The position numbers and the translations under genes are program-made. This document shows, in pieces, positions 33,890 through 42,694 of a DNA stretch of 42,694 nt (the stretch's first letter is position 1; each line of letters begins with the position of its first letter). The notes under the pieces were generated by a model. That model was not told where the DNA came from. It saw nothing but the letters and a program-made list of their open reading frames with translations, and did not search any database. Origin of the DNA: Gemmatimonadota bacterium (lineage in GTDB: Bacteria; Gemmatimonadota; Gemmatimonadetes; Longimicrobiales; Gaopeijiaceae). The stretch is taken from contig SLNQ01000060.1 in assembly GCA_007132965.1 (NCBI GenBank), forward strand, positions 1-42,694, written 5' to 3'.

Positions 33890-36790
33890 ATGGCCCGCCA
33901 GTCGTTGGTCGTCCGGGGGGCACGGGAGCACAACCTCAAGAACATCTCCCTGGAGCTGCCCCGGGAGCGCCTGGTGGTCATCACCGGCATCTCGGGCTCG
34001 GGGAAGTCGTCGCTGGCCTTCGACACCATCTATGCCGAGGGCCAGCGCCGGTACGTGGAGTCGCTCTCGGCCTACGCCCGCCAGTTCCTGGGGCTCATGG
34101 AGAAGCCCGACGTGGATGGGATCGAGGGGCTCTCTCCGGCCATCTCCATCGAGCAGAAGACCATTTCGCGGAACCCCCGCTCGACGGTGGGGACCGTCAC
34201 CGAGGTCTACGATTACCTGAGGCTCCTCTGGGCCCGGGTGGGCACCCCTCACTGTCCGGAGTGCGGGGAGCCCGTTCTCCGGCAGTCGGCCACGCAGATC
34301 GTAGACCGGATCCTGGAGCTGGAGGAGGGCACCCGCATCCAGCTCCTGGCCCCGCTGGTCCGAGGACGGAAGGGCGAGTTCCGGGAGCTCTTCGAGAGAG
34401 CCCGAAAGGAGGGGTTCGTCCGGGTTCGGGTGGACGGGGAGACCTTCGACCTGAACGATCCGCCGGCTCTGAACCGATACGAGAACCACGACGTCTCCAT
34501 TGTGGTGGATCGGGTGGTGGTCCGGGAGCGGGATCGCTCCCGAATTGCCGACTCGGTGGAGGTGGCCCTCCAGGCGGCCGAGGGGATGGTGGAGGTGCTG
34601 GAGCACCGGGGCGACGACGACGACCCCTCGGCCCACCTCTTCTCGGAGCACTACGCCTGCACCGGTTGCGGGACCTCGCTGCCGGAGCTGGAGCCCCGCC
34701 AGTTCTCCTTCAACTCTCCCTACGGCGCGTGCCCCGAGTGTGATGGCCTGGGCACCCGCCGGGAGGTGAGCCCAGAGCTGGTGGTGGGCGACGGAAGCAT
34801 CTCCATTCTGGAGGGAGTGGTCCTGCCCTGGGGCGAGCCCTCCGGTCACCTCAAGCGGTCCGTTCTGCCGGGTCTGGCCGAGGCCTACGAGTTCGATCCG
34901 GCCGACCCATGGGACGAGCTCTCTCCTGACGTCCAGGAGGCGATCCTCTTCGGCTCGGGCCGCATGAAGATCCGCTTCCCCTACCGGCGAAAGGGCCGGG
35001 ATCGGAGCTACACCGAGGTGTGGGAGGGCGTGGTGGCCAGCGTAGATCGGCGCTACCGGGAGACCTCCTCGGAGGGCGTGCGGGGCCAGCTCTCCCGGTT
35101 CATGTCCGTGCTGTCTTGCAACGTGTGTGGCGGGGCCCGACTTCGGCCCCAGTCGCTGGCGGTGACGGTGGGAGGACGCTCCATCGGCGAGGTGGTGGAG
35201 ATGCCCATCGACCGGGCCCTGGAGTTCTTTCGGGCCCTTCCGGTGGTCGGTGAGGAACGTGGCGCCGACGAGCCGGCCGCCTTGCCCGTCCGGCCCCTCT
35301 CGGCGGAGATCGCCGGGCCCATTCTGAAGGAGGTGCGGGAACGCCTTCGCTTTCTGGCCGACGTGGGACTCCAGTACCTGACCCTGGGGCGCTCGGCCCA
35401 GACCCTCAGCGGGGGGGAGGGGCAGCGGATCCGGCTGGCCACGCAGATCGGGAGTCGGCTGGTGGGCGTCCTCTACGTGTTGGATGAGCCCTCCATCGGC
35501 TTGCACCAGAGGGACAACGAGCGGCTCCTGCAGACGCTCAAGGCCCTCCGCGACCTCGGCAACACCGTGCTGGTGGTGGAGCACGACGAAGATACCATCC
35601 GGGCCGCCGACCACGTGGTGGACCTGGGACCGGGAGCCGGCCGCAAGGGGGGCGAGGTGGTGGCGGAGGGGACGGTGGACGACCTGGAGGCCTCTCCGAG
35701 GTCCCTCACCGGCGCCTACCTGCGGGGCGACCGCCGGATCCCCGTGCCCGCTGAGCGACGACCGCCGGACCCGGACCGACAACTCGTTCTGCGGGGGGGG
35801 CGAGGGCACAATCTGAGGTCGGTGGACGTGTCGTTTCCGCTGGGCTGCTTTGTCTGTGTGACCGGGGTCTCGGGGTCGGGGAAGTCCACGCTCGTGAACG
35901 AGACCCTCTACCGGGCGCTGGCCCGGCACTTCTACCAGGCCCGGGATCCGGCGCTTCCCCATGACGGCGTGGAGGGCATCGAGGCGGTGGACAAGGTCAT
36001 CGAGGTGGACCAGTCGCCCATTGGCCGCACGCCCCGTTCCAACCCGGCCACCTACACCGGGGTGTTCACGCCCATCCGGCAGCTCTTCGCCGAGCTTCCG
36101 GAATCGCAGATGCGGGGATACGCCCAGGGGCGCTTCTCCTTCAACGTGAAGGGAGGGCGCTGCGAATCATGCTCCGGCGACGGGCTGGTGAAGATCGAGA
36201 TGCACTTCCTCCCGGACGTGTACGTGCCCTGCGACGTCTGCCGGGGACGCCGGTACAACCGGGAGACCCTGGACGTGCACTACCGGGGCCGCAACATTGC
36301 CGACGTGCTCGAGATGACGGTGGACGACGCGCTGGAGTTCTTCCAGCCGGTGCCCCGGATCCGCGACCGGCTCCAGACCCTGAGCGACGTGGGGCTGGGA
36401 TACGTGCACCTGGGGCAATCGGCCACCACCCTTTCGGGGGGCGAGGCCCAGAGGGTGAAGCTGGCCACCGAGCTGGCCAAGCGGGCCACCGGCGACACCC
36501 TGTATATTCTGGACGAGCCCACGACGGGGCTTCACTTTGAGGACGTGCGCGTTCTGCTGGAGGTGCTCCACCGACTTGTGGATCGGGGCAACACCGTCAT
36601 GGTCATCGAGCACAACCTCGAGGTGATCAAGACGGCGGACTGGATCGTGGACCTGGGGCCGGAAGGTGGGGAGGGTGGGGGTCGGGTCGTGGCGGAAGGG
36701 ACGCCGGAGGAGGTAGCGCTGGATCCCGAGTCCCTCACCGGACAATACCTGGCGCCGGCCCTCTCCGTCCCGGTGGAGGTCGGGGCCTGA
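33890..36790 (+). CDS. uvrA: Excinuclease ABC subunit UvrA
   Basis: [61 protein letters not shown], zinc motifs, [32 protein letters not shown]. Confidence 0.98.
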   Translation: MARQSLVVRGAREHNLKNISLELPRERLVVITGISGSGKSSLAFDTIYAEGQRRYVESLSAYARQFLGLMEKPDVDGIEGLSPAISIEQKTISRNPRSTVGTVTEVYDYLRLLWARVGTPHCPECGEPVLRQSATQIVDRILELEEGTRIQLLAPLVRGRKGEFRELFERARKEGFVRVRVDGETFDLNDPPALNRYENHDVSIVVDRVVVRERDRSRIADSVEVALQAAEGMVEVLEHRGDDDDPSAHLFSEHYACTGCGTSLPELEPRQFSFNSPYGACPECDGLGTRREVSPELVVGDGSISILEGVVLPWGEPSGHLKRSVLPGLAEAYEFDPADPWDELSPDVQEAILFGSGRMKIRFPYRRKGRDRSYTEVWEGVVASVDRRYRETSSEGVRGQLSRFMSVLSCNVCGGARLRPQSLAVTVGGRSIGEVVEMPIDRALEFFRALPVVGEERGADEPAALPVRPLSAEIAGPILKEVRERLRFLADVGLQYLTLGRSAQTLSGGEGQRIRLATQIGSRLVGVLYVLDEPSIGLHQRDNERLLQTLKALRDLGNTVLVVEHDEDTIRAADHVVDLGPGAGRKGGEVVAEGTVDDLEASPRSLTGAYLRGDRRIPVPAERRPPDPDRQLVLRGGRGHNLRSVDVSFPLGCFVCVTGVSGSGKSTLVNETLYRALARHFYQARDPALPHDGVEGIEAVDKVIEVDQSPIGRTPRSNPATYTGVFTPIRQLFAELPESQMRGYAQGRFSFNVKGGRCESCSGDGLVKIEMHFLPDVYVPCDVCRGRRYNRETLDVHYRGRNIADVLEMTVDDALEFFQPVPRIRDRLQTLSDVGLGYVHLGQSATTLSGGEAQRVKLATELAKRATGDTLYILDEPTTGLHFEDVRVLLEVLHRLVDRGNTVMVIEHNLEVIKTADWIVDLGPEGGEGGGRVVAEGTPEEVALDPESLTGQYLAPALSVPVEVGA

Positions 36791-36949
36791 GGACCGGACC
36801 CGCCGGATGCCCCGACGCGTAGGAAGTATTACACTTGGGAAGGGCCGACGGTGAATCTTTGCCCCGCCTGAGGGCGTAGTGCAGGATGTCGACGAGGTTC
36901 AACCGAATCACGGGCCGGCTTCCTGGCCGCCCCAACCCGAGGAGGTCGG

Positions 36950-37363
36950 ATGGTCACGCGCGAGGACCTGGAAAGCTATCTGATCCGGATGGATCTGGAA
37001 TACGAGGAGATCGCCGAGGGGATGTACCTGGTCCGGAGTCCCGAAGACCAGCTTCCCATCGTGGTGAACCACTCTCCTCCCCTGCTCATCCTCCGGCTCA
37101 AGGTCATGGACCTGCCCGACACGGAGGGATCCCTCGAGGAGCTCTACCGGACCCTCCTGGAGCTGAACGCATCGGACGTCGTCCACGGGGCCTACGGGAT
37201 CGAGGGCGAGGAACTCGTCCTGGGCCTCAGCCTCCAGCTCGAGTCGCTGGGCTACGGAGAGCTCCAGGCATCGCTGGAGAGCCTCCAGATGGCTGCGTCC
37301 GGACACATGAACACCATCAAGGAACTGGTAGCCGCTGCGCCTGTTGGAGGGCTGAAGCAATGA
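36950..37363 (+). CDS. Small YbjN/CesT-chaperone-fold-like protein coupled to PspA
   Basis: 137 aa; AGGAGG upstream. ATGA overlap with pspA. EGMYLVRSPEDQLPIVVNHSPPLLILRLKVMDLPDTEGSLEELYRTLLELNASDVVHGAYGIEGEELVLGLSLQLESL resembles YbjN-type proteins. Confidence 0.6.
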   Translation: MVTREDLESYLIRMDLEYEEIAEGMYLVRSPEDQLPIVVNHSPPLLILRLKVMDLPDTEGSLEELYRTLLELNASDVVHGAYGIEGEELVLGLSLQLESLGYGELQASLESLQMAASGHMNTIKELVAAAPVGGLKQ

Positions 37364-38220
37364 GCATCTTCCAGAAGATTTCGACGCTCTTTCGATCCAA
37401 CATCAACGACCTCATCGCCCGGGCCGAGAACCCGGAGAAGATGTTGAATCAGATCATCCTCGACATGCGTGACCAGCTCTCGAAGGCCAAGCGGGAGGTG
37501 GCGGCGGCCATTGCCGACGAGCGTAAACTCCGGGCGCAGGTGGAAAGCGAGGTCAAGCAGGCCCGGGACTGGGAAAAGCGCGCCGTTCTGGCGGTGCAGG
37601 AGGGTCGGGACGACCTGGCGAAGCAGGCCCTCCTGCGGGAGAAGGAACACGCCCAGCGGGCCACCACCCTGGAGCAGACCTGGCAGGCCCAGGCCGAGGA
37701 GACCGAGAAGCTGAAGGCCTCCCTCAAGCAGCTCAACGACCGGATCGAAGAGGCCAAGCGCAAGCGCAACCTCCTCATTGCCAAGCAGAAGCGGGCCCAG
37801 GCCCAGAAGCGGATCCACGAGACCATGTCCGGGCTGTCCGACACGTCGGCCTTCGACGCCTTCAACCGGATGGCCGAGCGGATCGAGGAGTCGGAACGCA
37901 AGACCCTGGCCGCGGCCGAGGTCACTGAGAGCCTCACCGGTGACACCCTTGAAGACGAGTTCGCTCAACTGGAGGAGGGCGGCGACGAGATGGACAGCCG
38001 GCTCCTGGCCCTGAAGCGGGAGATGGGGCTCATTGCCCCGGCTCCGGAAAAGGAGCGTCCCCAGCTCGAGGCCGGCGAGGCGGAGAAGGCGCCTGCCGAC
38101 GAAGATGACGAGCTGGACACCTCCCTCAACGACCTGACGCCCGAAGTCGAGGCGGAGGAGGTCCACGAGGCCGAGCTCCTGGAGGAGTTTGATCGTCTCG
38201 AGAAGCGGGACGTGAACTGA
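37360..38220 (+). CDS. pspA: PspA/IM30 (Vipp1) family envelope-stress protein
   Basis: MSIFQKISTLFRSNINDLIARAENPEKMLNQIILDMRDQLSKAKREVAAAIADERKL plus long coiled coil. Confidence 0.95.
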   Translation: MSIFQKISTLFRSNINDLIARAENPEKMLNQIILDMRDQLSKAKREVAAAIADERKLRAQVESEVKQARDWEKRAVLAVQEGRDDLAKQALLREKEHAQRATTLEQTWQAQAEETEKLKASLKQLNDRIEEAKRKRNLLIAKQKRAQAQKRIHETMSGLSDTSAFDAFNRMAERIEESERKTLAAAEVTESLTGDTLEDEFAQLEEGGDEMDSRLLALKREMGLIAPAPEKERPQLEAGEAEKAPADEDDELDTSLNDLTPEVEAEEVHEAELLEEFDRLEKRDVN

Positions 38221-39086
38221 TGGGCGACACCGTCTTCCTGAACGGCGAGTTCATGCCCCGGTCCCGGGCCCGGATCTCTCCTGACGACCGGGGATTCCTC
38301 TTCGGGGACGGCCTCTACGAGGTGACGCCGGCCTACGGGGGGCGGTTTCTGGCGCTGGACCGGCACCTGGCCCGACTCCGCCGCGGCACCCGGGAGCTGC
38401 GCATGGCCTTCCCCCAGGGACTGGAGGAGCTCCACCGGGAGCTTCTCCGGCGAAACGACCTGGAGGACGAGGAGATGTCCATCGTGTACCTGCAGGTCAC
38501 CCGGGGCACGGCGCCCCGGAGCCATGCCTTCCCCGACCCGCCCGTGCCTGCAACCGTCTACGGGTGGGCGAAGGCGTTTCGCCGACCGACCCGGGAGGCG
38601 TGGGAGAAGGGCTTCAGCGCCGTGAGCGTGCCCGACCGGCGGTGGGCCCGGGCCGACCTGAAGACCGTGCAGCTCCTTCCCCAGGTCCTGGCGCAGCAGA
38701 CCGCCCGGGAGGGAGCCGCCACCGACGCCCTCCTGGTGCGGGACGGGCTGGCCCTCGAGGGCGCGCACAACAACGTCTTCTTCGTGTTCGGCGACACCCT
38801 GGCCACCCACCCCGCCTCGAATCAGATCCTGCCCGGGATCACCCGGGAGATCGTCCTGGAGGTGGCACGAGAGGAGGGCATCACGGTGGAGGAGCGGCCC
38901 GTGACGCTGGCCGAGGCCCAGCGGGCGTCGGAGATCTTCTTTACAGGAACCACGACGGAGGTGCGTCCCACCGTGAGGCTTGACGGGCGCCCGGTGGGAG
39001 ACGGCGCCGTGGGGCCCATGACCCGGCGTCTCCAACAGGCCTTCCTGGGCCGGGTCAACGAGGAGTGCGGCGCAGCGGTTACCTGA
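38220..39086 (+). CDS. Class IV aminotransferase, D-amino-acid transaminase-like
   Basis: FLNGEFMPRSRARISPDDRGFLFGDGLYEVTPAYGGRFLALDRHLARL, VYLQVTRGTAPRSHAFP, KTVQLLPQVLAQQTAREG. Confidence 0.9.
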   Translation: MGDTVFLNGEFMPRSRARISPDDRGFLFGDGLYEVTPAYGGRFLALDRHLARLRRGTRELRMAFPQGLEELHRELLRRNDLEDEEMSIVYLQVTRGTAPRSHAFPDPPVPATVYGWAKAFRRPTREAWEKGFSAVSVPDRRWARADLKTVQLLPQVLAQQTAREGAATDALLVRDGLALEGAHNNVFFVFGDTLATHPASNQILPGITREIVLEVAREEGITVEERPVTLAEAQRASEIFFTGTTTEVRPTVRLDGRPVGDGAVGPMTRRLQQAFLGRVNEECGAAVT

Positions 39087-39199
39087 GGGCGCACGGGGCA
39101 CTGGGGCCGACTGGCTGAACCCGGGTCTCTGCTCGTATAATCCACCGGACGACCTGCGGGTCAGCCCGGCCAACGCCTCGTTTCGTGGAGTCTTCGCCC

Positions 39200-39988
39200 A
39201 TGCAGAGTTCCAGTCCCCTCCTCCTCGCCATCGTCTGCGTACTGGCCCTGAGCCTTCCCACCGAGGCTGCGGCCCAGGACGGGGATGCGGCGGACGATCG
39301 GACGGTTGTAGCGGTCCTCTACTTCGACAACCACACGGCCTCCGAGCGATTCGATCCCCTGGGGAAGGGATTTGCAGACATGCTCATCACCGACCTCTCG
39401 GGCCTCAGCATGATCCGGGTGGTGGAGCGGGCCCGCCTTCAGGACCTCATCGACGAGCAGGAGCTGAGCCGGAGCCAGCATTCTGACCCGGCCACCGCTC
39501 TTCGGGCCGGCCGCATCCTGGCCGCCGAGTACGTGGTGACGGGCTCCTTTACGGGGATCGAGCCGGACATCCGTGTGGAGGCCCACCTCACCCACACCGA
39601 GACCGCCGAGATCGTTCGGGGCGTGAACGCCACGGGCACCGAGGACAAGTTCTTCACCATTCAGGAGGAGCTGGCCGCAGCTCTCATCGAGGGGATGCAG
39701 ATCGCCCTCTCCGACGAGGAGGCGGAGGAGTTCCGGTCGTGGCAGGAAGAGAACCGGATCGAGGACGCGGAGACGGTGGTGGCCTACTCCGAGGCGCTGG
39801 ACTACTACGACCGGGAGCAGTACCTGGAGGCGGTGGAGCGCATGGGCTTCGTGGTCCGCCGCGCTCCCGCGTCGGCTCTGGTGCAGATGACCTACGACCG
39901 GATGCGGGAGAGCGCGCAGGACCACGCCCGCGAGGAGAGTCGGTCCTTCCTCGGCCGGCTTCTCCGGAGCCTCATCGGCGGGGAGTGA
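39200..39988 (+). CDS. Secreted CsgG/FlgO-like protein
   Basis: Signal peptide MQSSSPLLLAIVCVLALSLPTEAAAQ. VVAVLYFDNHTASERFDPLGKGFADMLITDLSGLSMIRVVERARLQDLIDEQELSRS...ALRAGRILAAEYVVTGSF. Confidence 0.82.
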   Translation: MQSSSPLLLAIVCVLALSLPTEAAAQDGDAADDRTVVAVLYFDNHTASERFDPLGKGFADMLITDLSGLSMIRVVERARLQDLIDEQELSRSQHSDPATALRAGRILAAEYVVTGSFTGIEPDIRVEAHLTHTETAEIVRGVNATGTEDKFFTIQEELAAALIEGMQIALSDEEAEEFRSWQEENRIEDAETVVAYSEALDYYDREQYLEAVERMGFVVRRAPASALVQMTYDRMRESAQDHAREESRSFLGRLLRSLIGGE

Positions 39989-39991
39989 CGT

Positions 39992-41287
39992 TCAGGGATA
40001 CAGCAGGACGCCCTCCCTCAGGGAGCGAAACGCCGTCAGCTCATGCTGCCATCCGGCGGTCAGCGTCTCCAGGTCCAATCCCGCCTCCACCCCCACCCGT
40101 AGCTCATCGGTGCCGGCCAGCCGGTCAAAGTGAGAGGCTCGCCAGCTCCACTCGGGGCCCGAGAGCTCGTAGCTCTCCACCAGGAGGGCCACGCCGGTGA
40201 CGGCTGGGTCGTACACTTCCGGGTCGGTCACCTTTAGCCGGACGCCGTTCACGGCTTCGCCGTCGAACTTTCCGTCTCCGGGGTTCCGGGGCGTGAAGGT
40301 GACGGCTTCGAAGGCCACGCCCGGAAGCTCTCGGGCGGCCATTCGCCGGGCCAGCTCCGGGCCGTCCAGCCAGGGGGCGCCGATCTGCTGAAACGCCCTG
40401 GGCGTCCCCCGGCCCACCGAGAGGTTCGTGCCTTCGAAGAGACAGGTGCCGGGATAGTGGAGGGCGCTCTCCAGGTCCGGCATGTTGGGCGACGGTGGAC
40501 GCCACGGGAGTCCCGTTTCGGGAAAGAGCATGTCCCGCCGCCATCCCGAGGCGGGGACCACGTGGAGCTGGGCCTCCACCCCGAAGTGCTCCCGGTACAG
40601 GCGAGCCAACTCGCCCGGGGTCATCCCGTGCCGCATGGGAATGGGATACATGCCCACGAACGACGAGAAGGCCGGGTCCAGGACGTTGCCCTGCACCAGC
40701 CGTCCGCCCACCGGGTTGGGCCGATCCAGGACCACGAAGGGGATCCGGGCCTCGCCGGCGGCCTCCATGGCCAGCGCCATGGTGTAGATGTAGGTGTAAT
40801 AGCGGGTGCCGATGTCCTGGATGTCGAAGAGGAGCACGTCCACCCCCTCCAGCATCTCCGGGGTGGGCCGTCGGGTCTCGCCGTAGAGGGAGTGGACCGG
40901 GAGACCGGTGGCTTCGTCCACCTCGTGGTCCACCAGCTCGCCGGCCTCGGCCGTGCCGCGAATCCCGTGTTCCGGCGAGTAGAGGGCCACCAACTCGACG
41001 GCGTCGTGGGCGTAGAGGCGATCGATGGAGGGGACCTGGTGGAGGTCGATGCCGGTGTGGTTGGTCACCAGCCCGGCTCTCCGACCGGTCACCAGGTGTA
41101 GAGAATCGGAGAGGAGGACCTGGATGCCGGGGCGAACCTCGGGCTGGGGCGCCTCGTGGGCGTCGCCCGGAGGCGAACACGAGGCGGACATCACCAGTGG
41201 CACCAGGGTCGGCAGCACCCACACCCACAGGAGTCCGAGCCGCCCACCGGGCCGGCGGTCATCACCCGGAGAGGATTGTCGCACCAT
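39992..41287 (-). CDS. NamZ-like exo-beta-N-acetylmuramidase (DUF1343), probable lipoprotein
   Basis: GRRAGLVTNHTGIDLHQVPSIDRLYAHDAVELVALYSPEHGIRGTAEAGE, LLFDIQDIGTRYYTYIYTMALAMEAAGE, VVLDRPNPVGG, YPGTCLFEGTNLSVGRGTPRAFQQIGAPWL. Confidence 0.93.
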   Translation of the reverse strand: MVRQSSPGDDRRPGGRLGLLWVWVLPTLVPLVMSASCSPPGDAHEAPQPEVRPGIQVLLSDSLHLVTGRRAGLVTNHTGIDLHQVPSIDRLYAHDAVELVALYSPEHGIRGTAEAGELVDHEVDEATGLPVHSLYGETRRPTPEMLEGVDVLLFDIQDIGTRYYTYIYTMALAMEAAGEARIPFVVLDRPNPVGGRLVQGNVLDPAFSSFVGMYPIPMRHGMTPGELARLYREHFGVEAQLHVVPASGWRRDMLFPETGLPWRPPSPNMPDLESALHYPGTCLFEGTNLSVGRGTPRAFQQIGAPWLDGPELARRMAARELPGVAFEAVTFTPRNPGDGKFDGEAVNGVRLKVTDPEVYDPAVTGVALLVESYELSGPEWSWRASHFDRLAGTDELRVGVEAGLDLETLTAGWQHELTAFRSLREGVLLYP

Positions 41288-41426
41288 GGGGTTCTCCCTA
41301 CTTTGGGCATCATTCCAACGGCATTGCGTCTCTCCCGAGGAGACGGACCGGATCGAAATTCGTGGCCGGCCTCCCTCGGGTCAACGTGAGGCGACCCTTT
41401 TCTACACCACTCCCGGCGCTTTCGGC

Positions 41427-42694
41427 ATGCCCGGCACCATCATCCGACCCCTCGCTCTCGCGGCCCTCCTGGTTCTGGGCGCATGTACCTCCACCCCCGC
41501 TCCGGACCCGGCGGCGCCTCCGGAGGAGGGCCGCGCCGTCCCCGAAGCCGACACCCTCCCGGCAGAGCCGGACACCCTCCCGACAGATCCGGACACGCTC
41601 AGGATCGCGCCGCCGGACGACGCCATCCGTCCCGGCGACCGGACGCCGGTGCGTTGGCAGGACGAGGCCATCCCGCCGGCTCCGCCCGCCCCATTGGGCG
41701 ATCCGGCGGAGTGGGCCGAGGCGGAAGCGGGGGCCTGGACCGCAGCCATGCTGGAGCGGATGACCCTCCGCCAGAAGGTGGGCCAGATGATCATGCCATG
41801 GGTCATGGGCGATTTTGCCCCCGAGGGATCGGCGGGCTTCGAGCGCCTGGTTCGCCTTATCGAAAACGACGAGATCGGCGGGATCATCATGTCGGTGGGC
41901 ACGCCCATGGACGTGGCGGCCAAGCTGAACACCATGCAGCGCCGGTCGGGTCTGCCCCTCCTGGTGGCCGCCGACCTGGAGACCGGCGCCGGATTCCGGT
42001 TCCGGGGGGCCACCCACCTCCCGGGGGCCCACGACCTGGGAGGTGCCACGGACTTTCCGTCCCTCATGGCGGTAGGCGCGGCGGACGACCGGGTCCTCTC
42101 CTACGAGATGGGCCGGATCACGGCCCTGGAGGCCCGGGCCCTGGGGGTGCACGTTCCCTTCGCGCCGGTGCTGGACGTGAACTCCAACCCCGACAACCCC
42201 ATCATCAACACCCGAGCCTTCGGGGAGGACCCGCAGCGGGTGGCGGAGCTGGGGGTGTGTTTCGTGCGGGGGATGCAGGAGCACGGGACGGTGGCCACCG
42301 GCAAGCACTTTCCCGGACACGGCGACACGGAGACCGACTCCCACCTGGCTCTCCCGGTGATCCGGGCCGACCGCGACCGGCTGGACCGGATCGAGCTCCA
42401 CCCCTTCCGGGCGGCCGTGGACGCGGGGATGGGCGCCATCATGACCGCCCACATCGCCCTGCCGCGAATCACGGAAGAAGCTCGACTGCCGGCCACCCTC
42501 TCCCGGAACGTCCTCACCGGACTCCTCCGGGGCGAATGGGGCTTCCAGGGGCTCGTCTTCACCGACGCCATGGACATGAACGCCATCGACCGGCTCTACA
42601 GTCGGGAGGAGGCTGCGGTACGGGCCGTCCTGGCCGGAGCCGACGTGCTCCTCATGCCTCCCAGTCCCGAGCGGGCCATCCGGGGGGTCATGGA
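41427..42694 (+). CDS. GH3 beta-N-acetylhexosaminidase (NagZ-like) lipoprotein, 3' end truncated by the window edge
   Basis: ATG at 41427: MPGTIIRPLALAALLVLGACTS (lipobox LGAC). LRQKVGQMIMPWV, FAPVLDVNSNPDNPIINTRAFGEDPQRVAELG, KHFPGHGDTETDSHLALP, LVFTDAMDM. No stop before 42694; not in the ORF track as one intact ORF. Confidence 0.93.
   Translation, partial: MPGTIIRPLALAALLVLGACTSTPAPDPAAPPEEGRAVPEADTLPAEPDTLPTDPDTLRIAPPDDAIRPGDRTPVRWQDEAIPPAPPAPLGDPAEWAEAEAGAWTAAMLERMTLRQKVGQMIMPWVMGDFAPEGSAGFERLVRLIENDEIGGIIMSVGTPMDVAAKLNTMQRRSGLPLLVAADLETGAGFRFRGATHLPGAHDLGGATDFPSLMAVGAADDRVLSYEMGRITALEARALGVHVPFAPVLDVNSNPDNPIINTRAFGEDPQRVAELGVCFVRGMQEHGTVATGKHFPGHGDTETDSHLALPVIRADRDRLDRIELHPFRAAVDAGMGAIMTAHIALPRITEEARLPATLSRNVLTGLLRGEWGFQGLVFTDAMDMNAIDRLYSREEAAVRAVLAGADVLLMPPSPERAIRGVM
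41550..41600 (+). repeat. Short 21-nt tandem repeat (about 2.4 copies) coding for (D)TLPxxP repeats in the GH3 lipoprotein linker
   Basis: GACACCCTCCCGGCAGAGCCG (41550-41570), GACACCCTCCCGACAGATCCG (41571-41591), GACACGCTC (41592-41600). Confidence 0.75.

Noticed and set aside
36885-36945. GGTTCAACCGAATC resembling a tRNA T-arm
   Set aside because: No acceptor stem, anticodon arm or CCA-type end could be built around it. No tRNA is supported here.

Overview
This is a GC-rich bacterial chromosomal window with about 36 protein-coding genes. It looks like Gemmatimonadota from gene content, but that is a low-confidence guess. The genes are tightly packed and almost all on the + strand. Only two are on the - strand: a gamma-glutamyltransferase and a NamZ/DUF1343 lipoprotein. 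The order is: truncated antitoxin + PIN toxin, mutS, TonB-CTD lipoprotein, cysteine synthase, ddl, rhomboid protease, M14 peptidase, (ggt, -), yebC-ruvC-ruvA-ruvB-queA-tgt-yajC-def-fmt-tenI/thiE-thiS-thiG-rsmB, PASTA-only protein, TlpA-like thioredoxin, YbbR protein, tsaD, metallophosphoesterase, Omp85 (TamA-like), TamB, HtpX, uvrA, YbjN-like + pspA + D-amino-acid aminotransferase, CsgG/FlgO-like protein, (NamZ, -), and a GH3/NagZ-like lipoprotein truncated at the right edge. I recognised no rRNA, tRNA, CRISPR array, transposon or phage gene. Most of the window is ordinary housekeeping content, and I do not see an obviously new multi-gene defence or mobile system. The observations most worth checking are: a kinase-less PASTA protein next to def-fmt-rsmB; an Omp85 protein with eight cysteines; a YbjN-like/PspA/D-aminotransferase coupled cluster; a ThiE-family protein that looks more like TenI; an AT-rich perfect hairpin at the 3' end of the cysteine synthase gene; a probable CTG start for rsmB; and a divergent NamZ/NagZ lipoprotein pair. 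All calls come from reading motifs, with no database searches.
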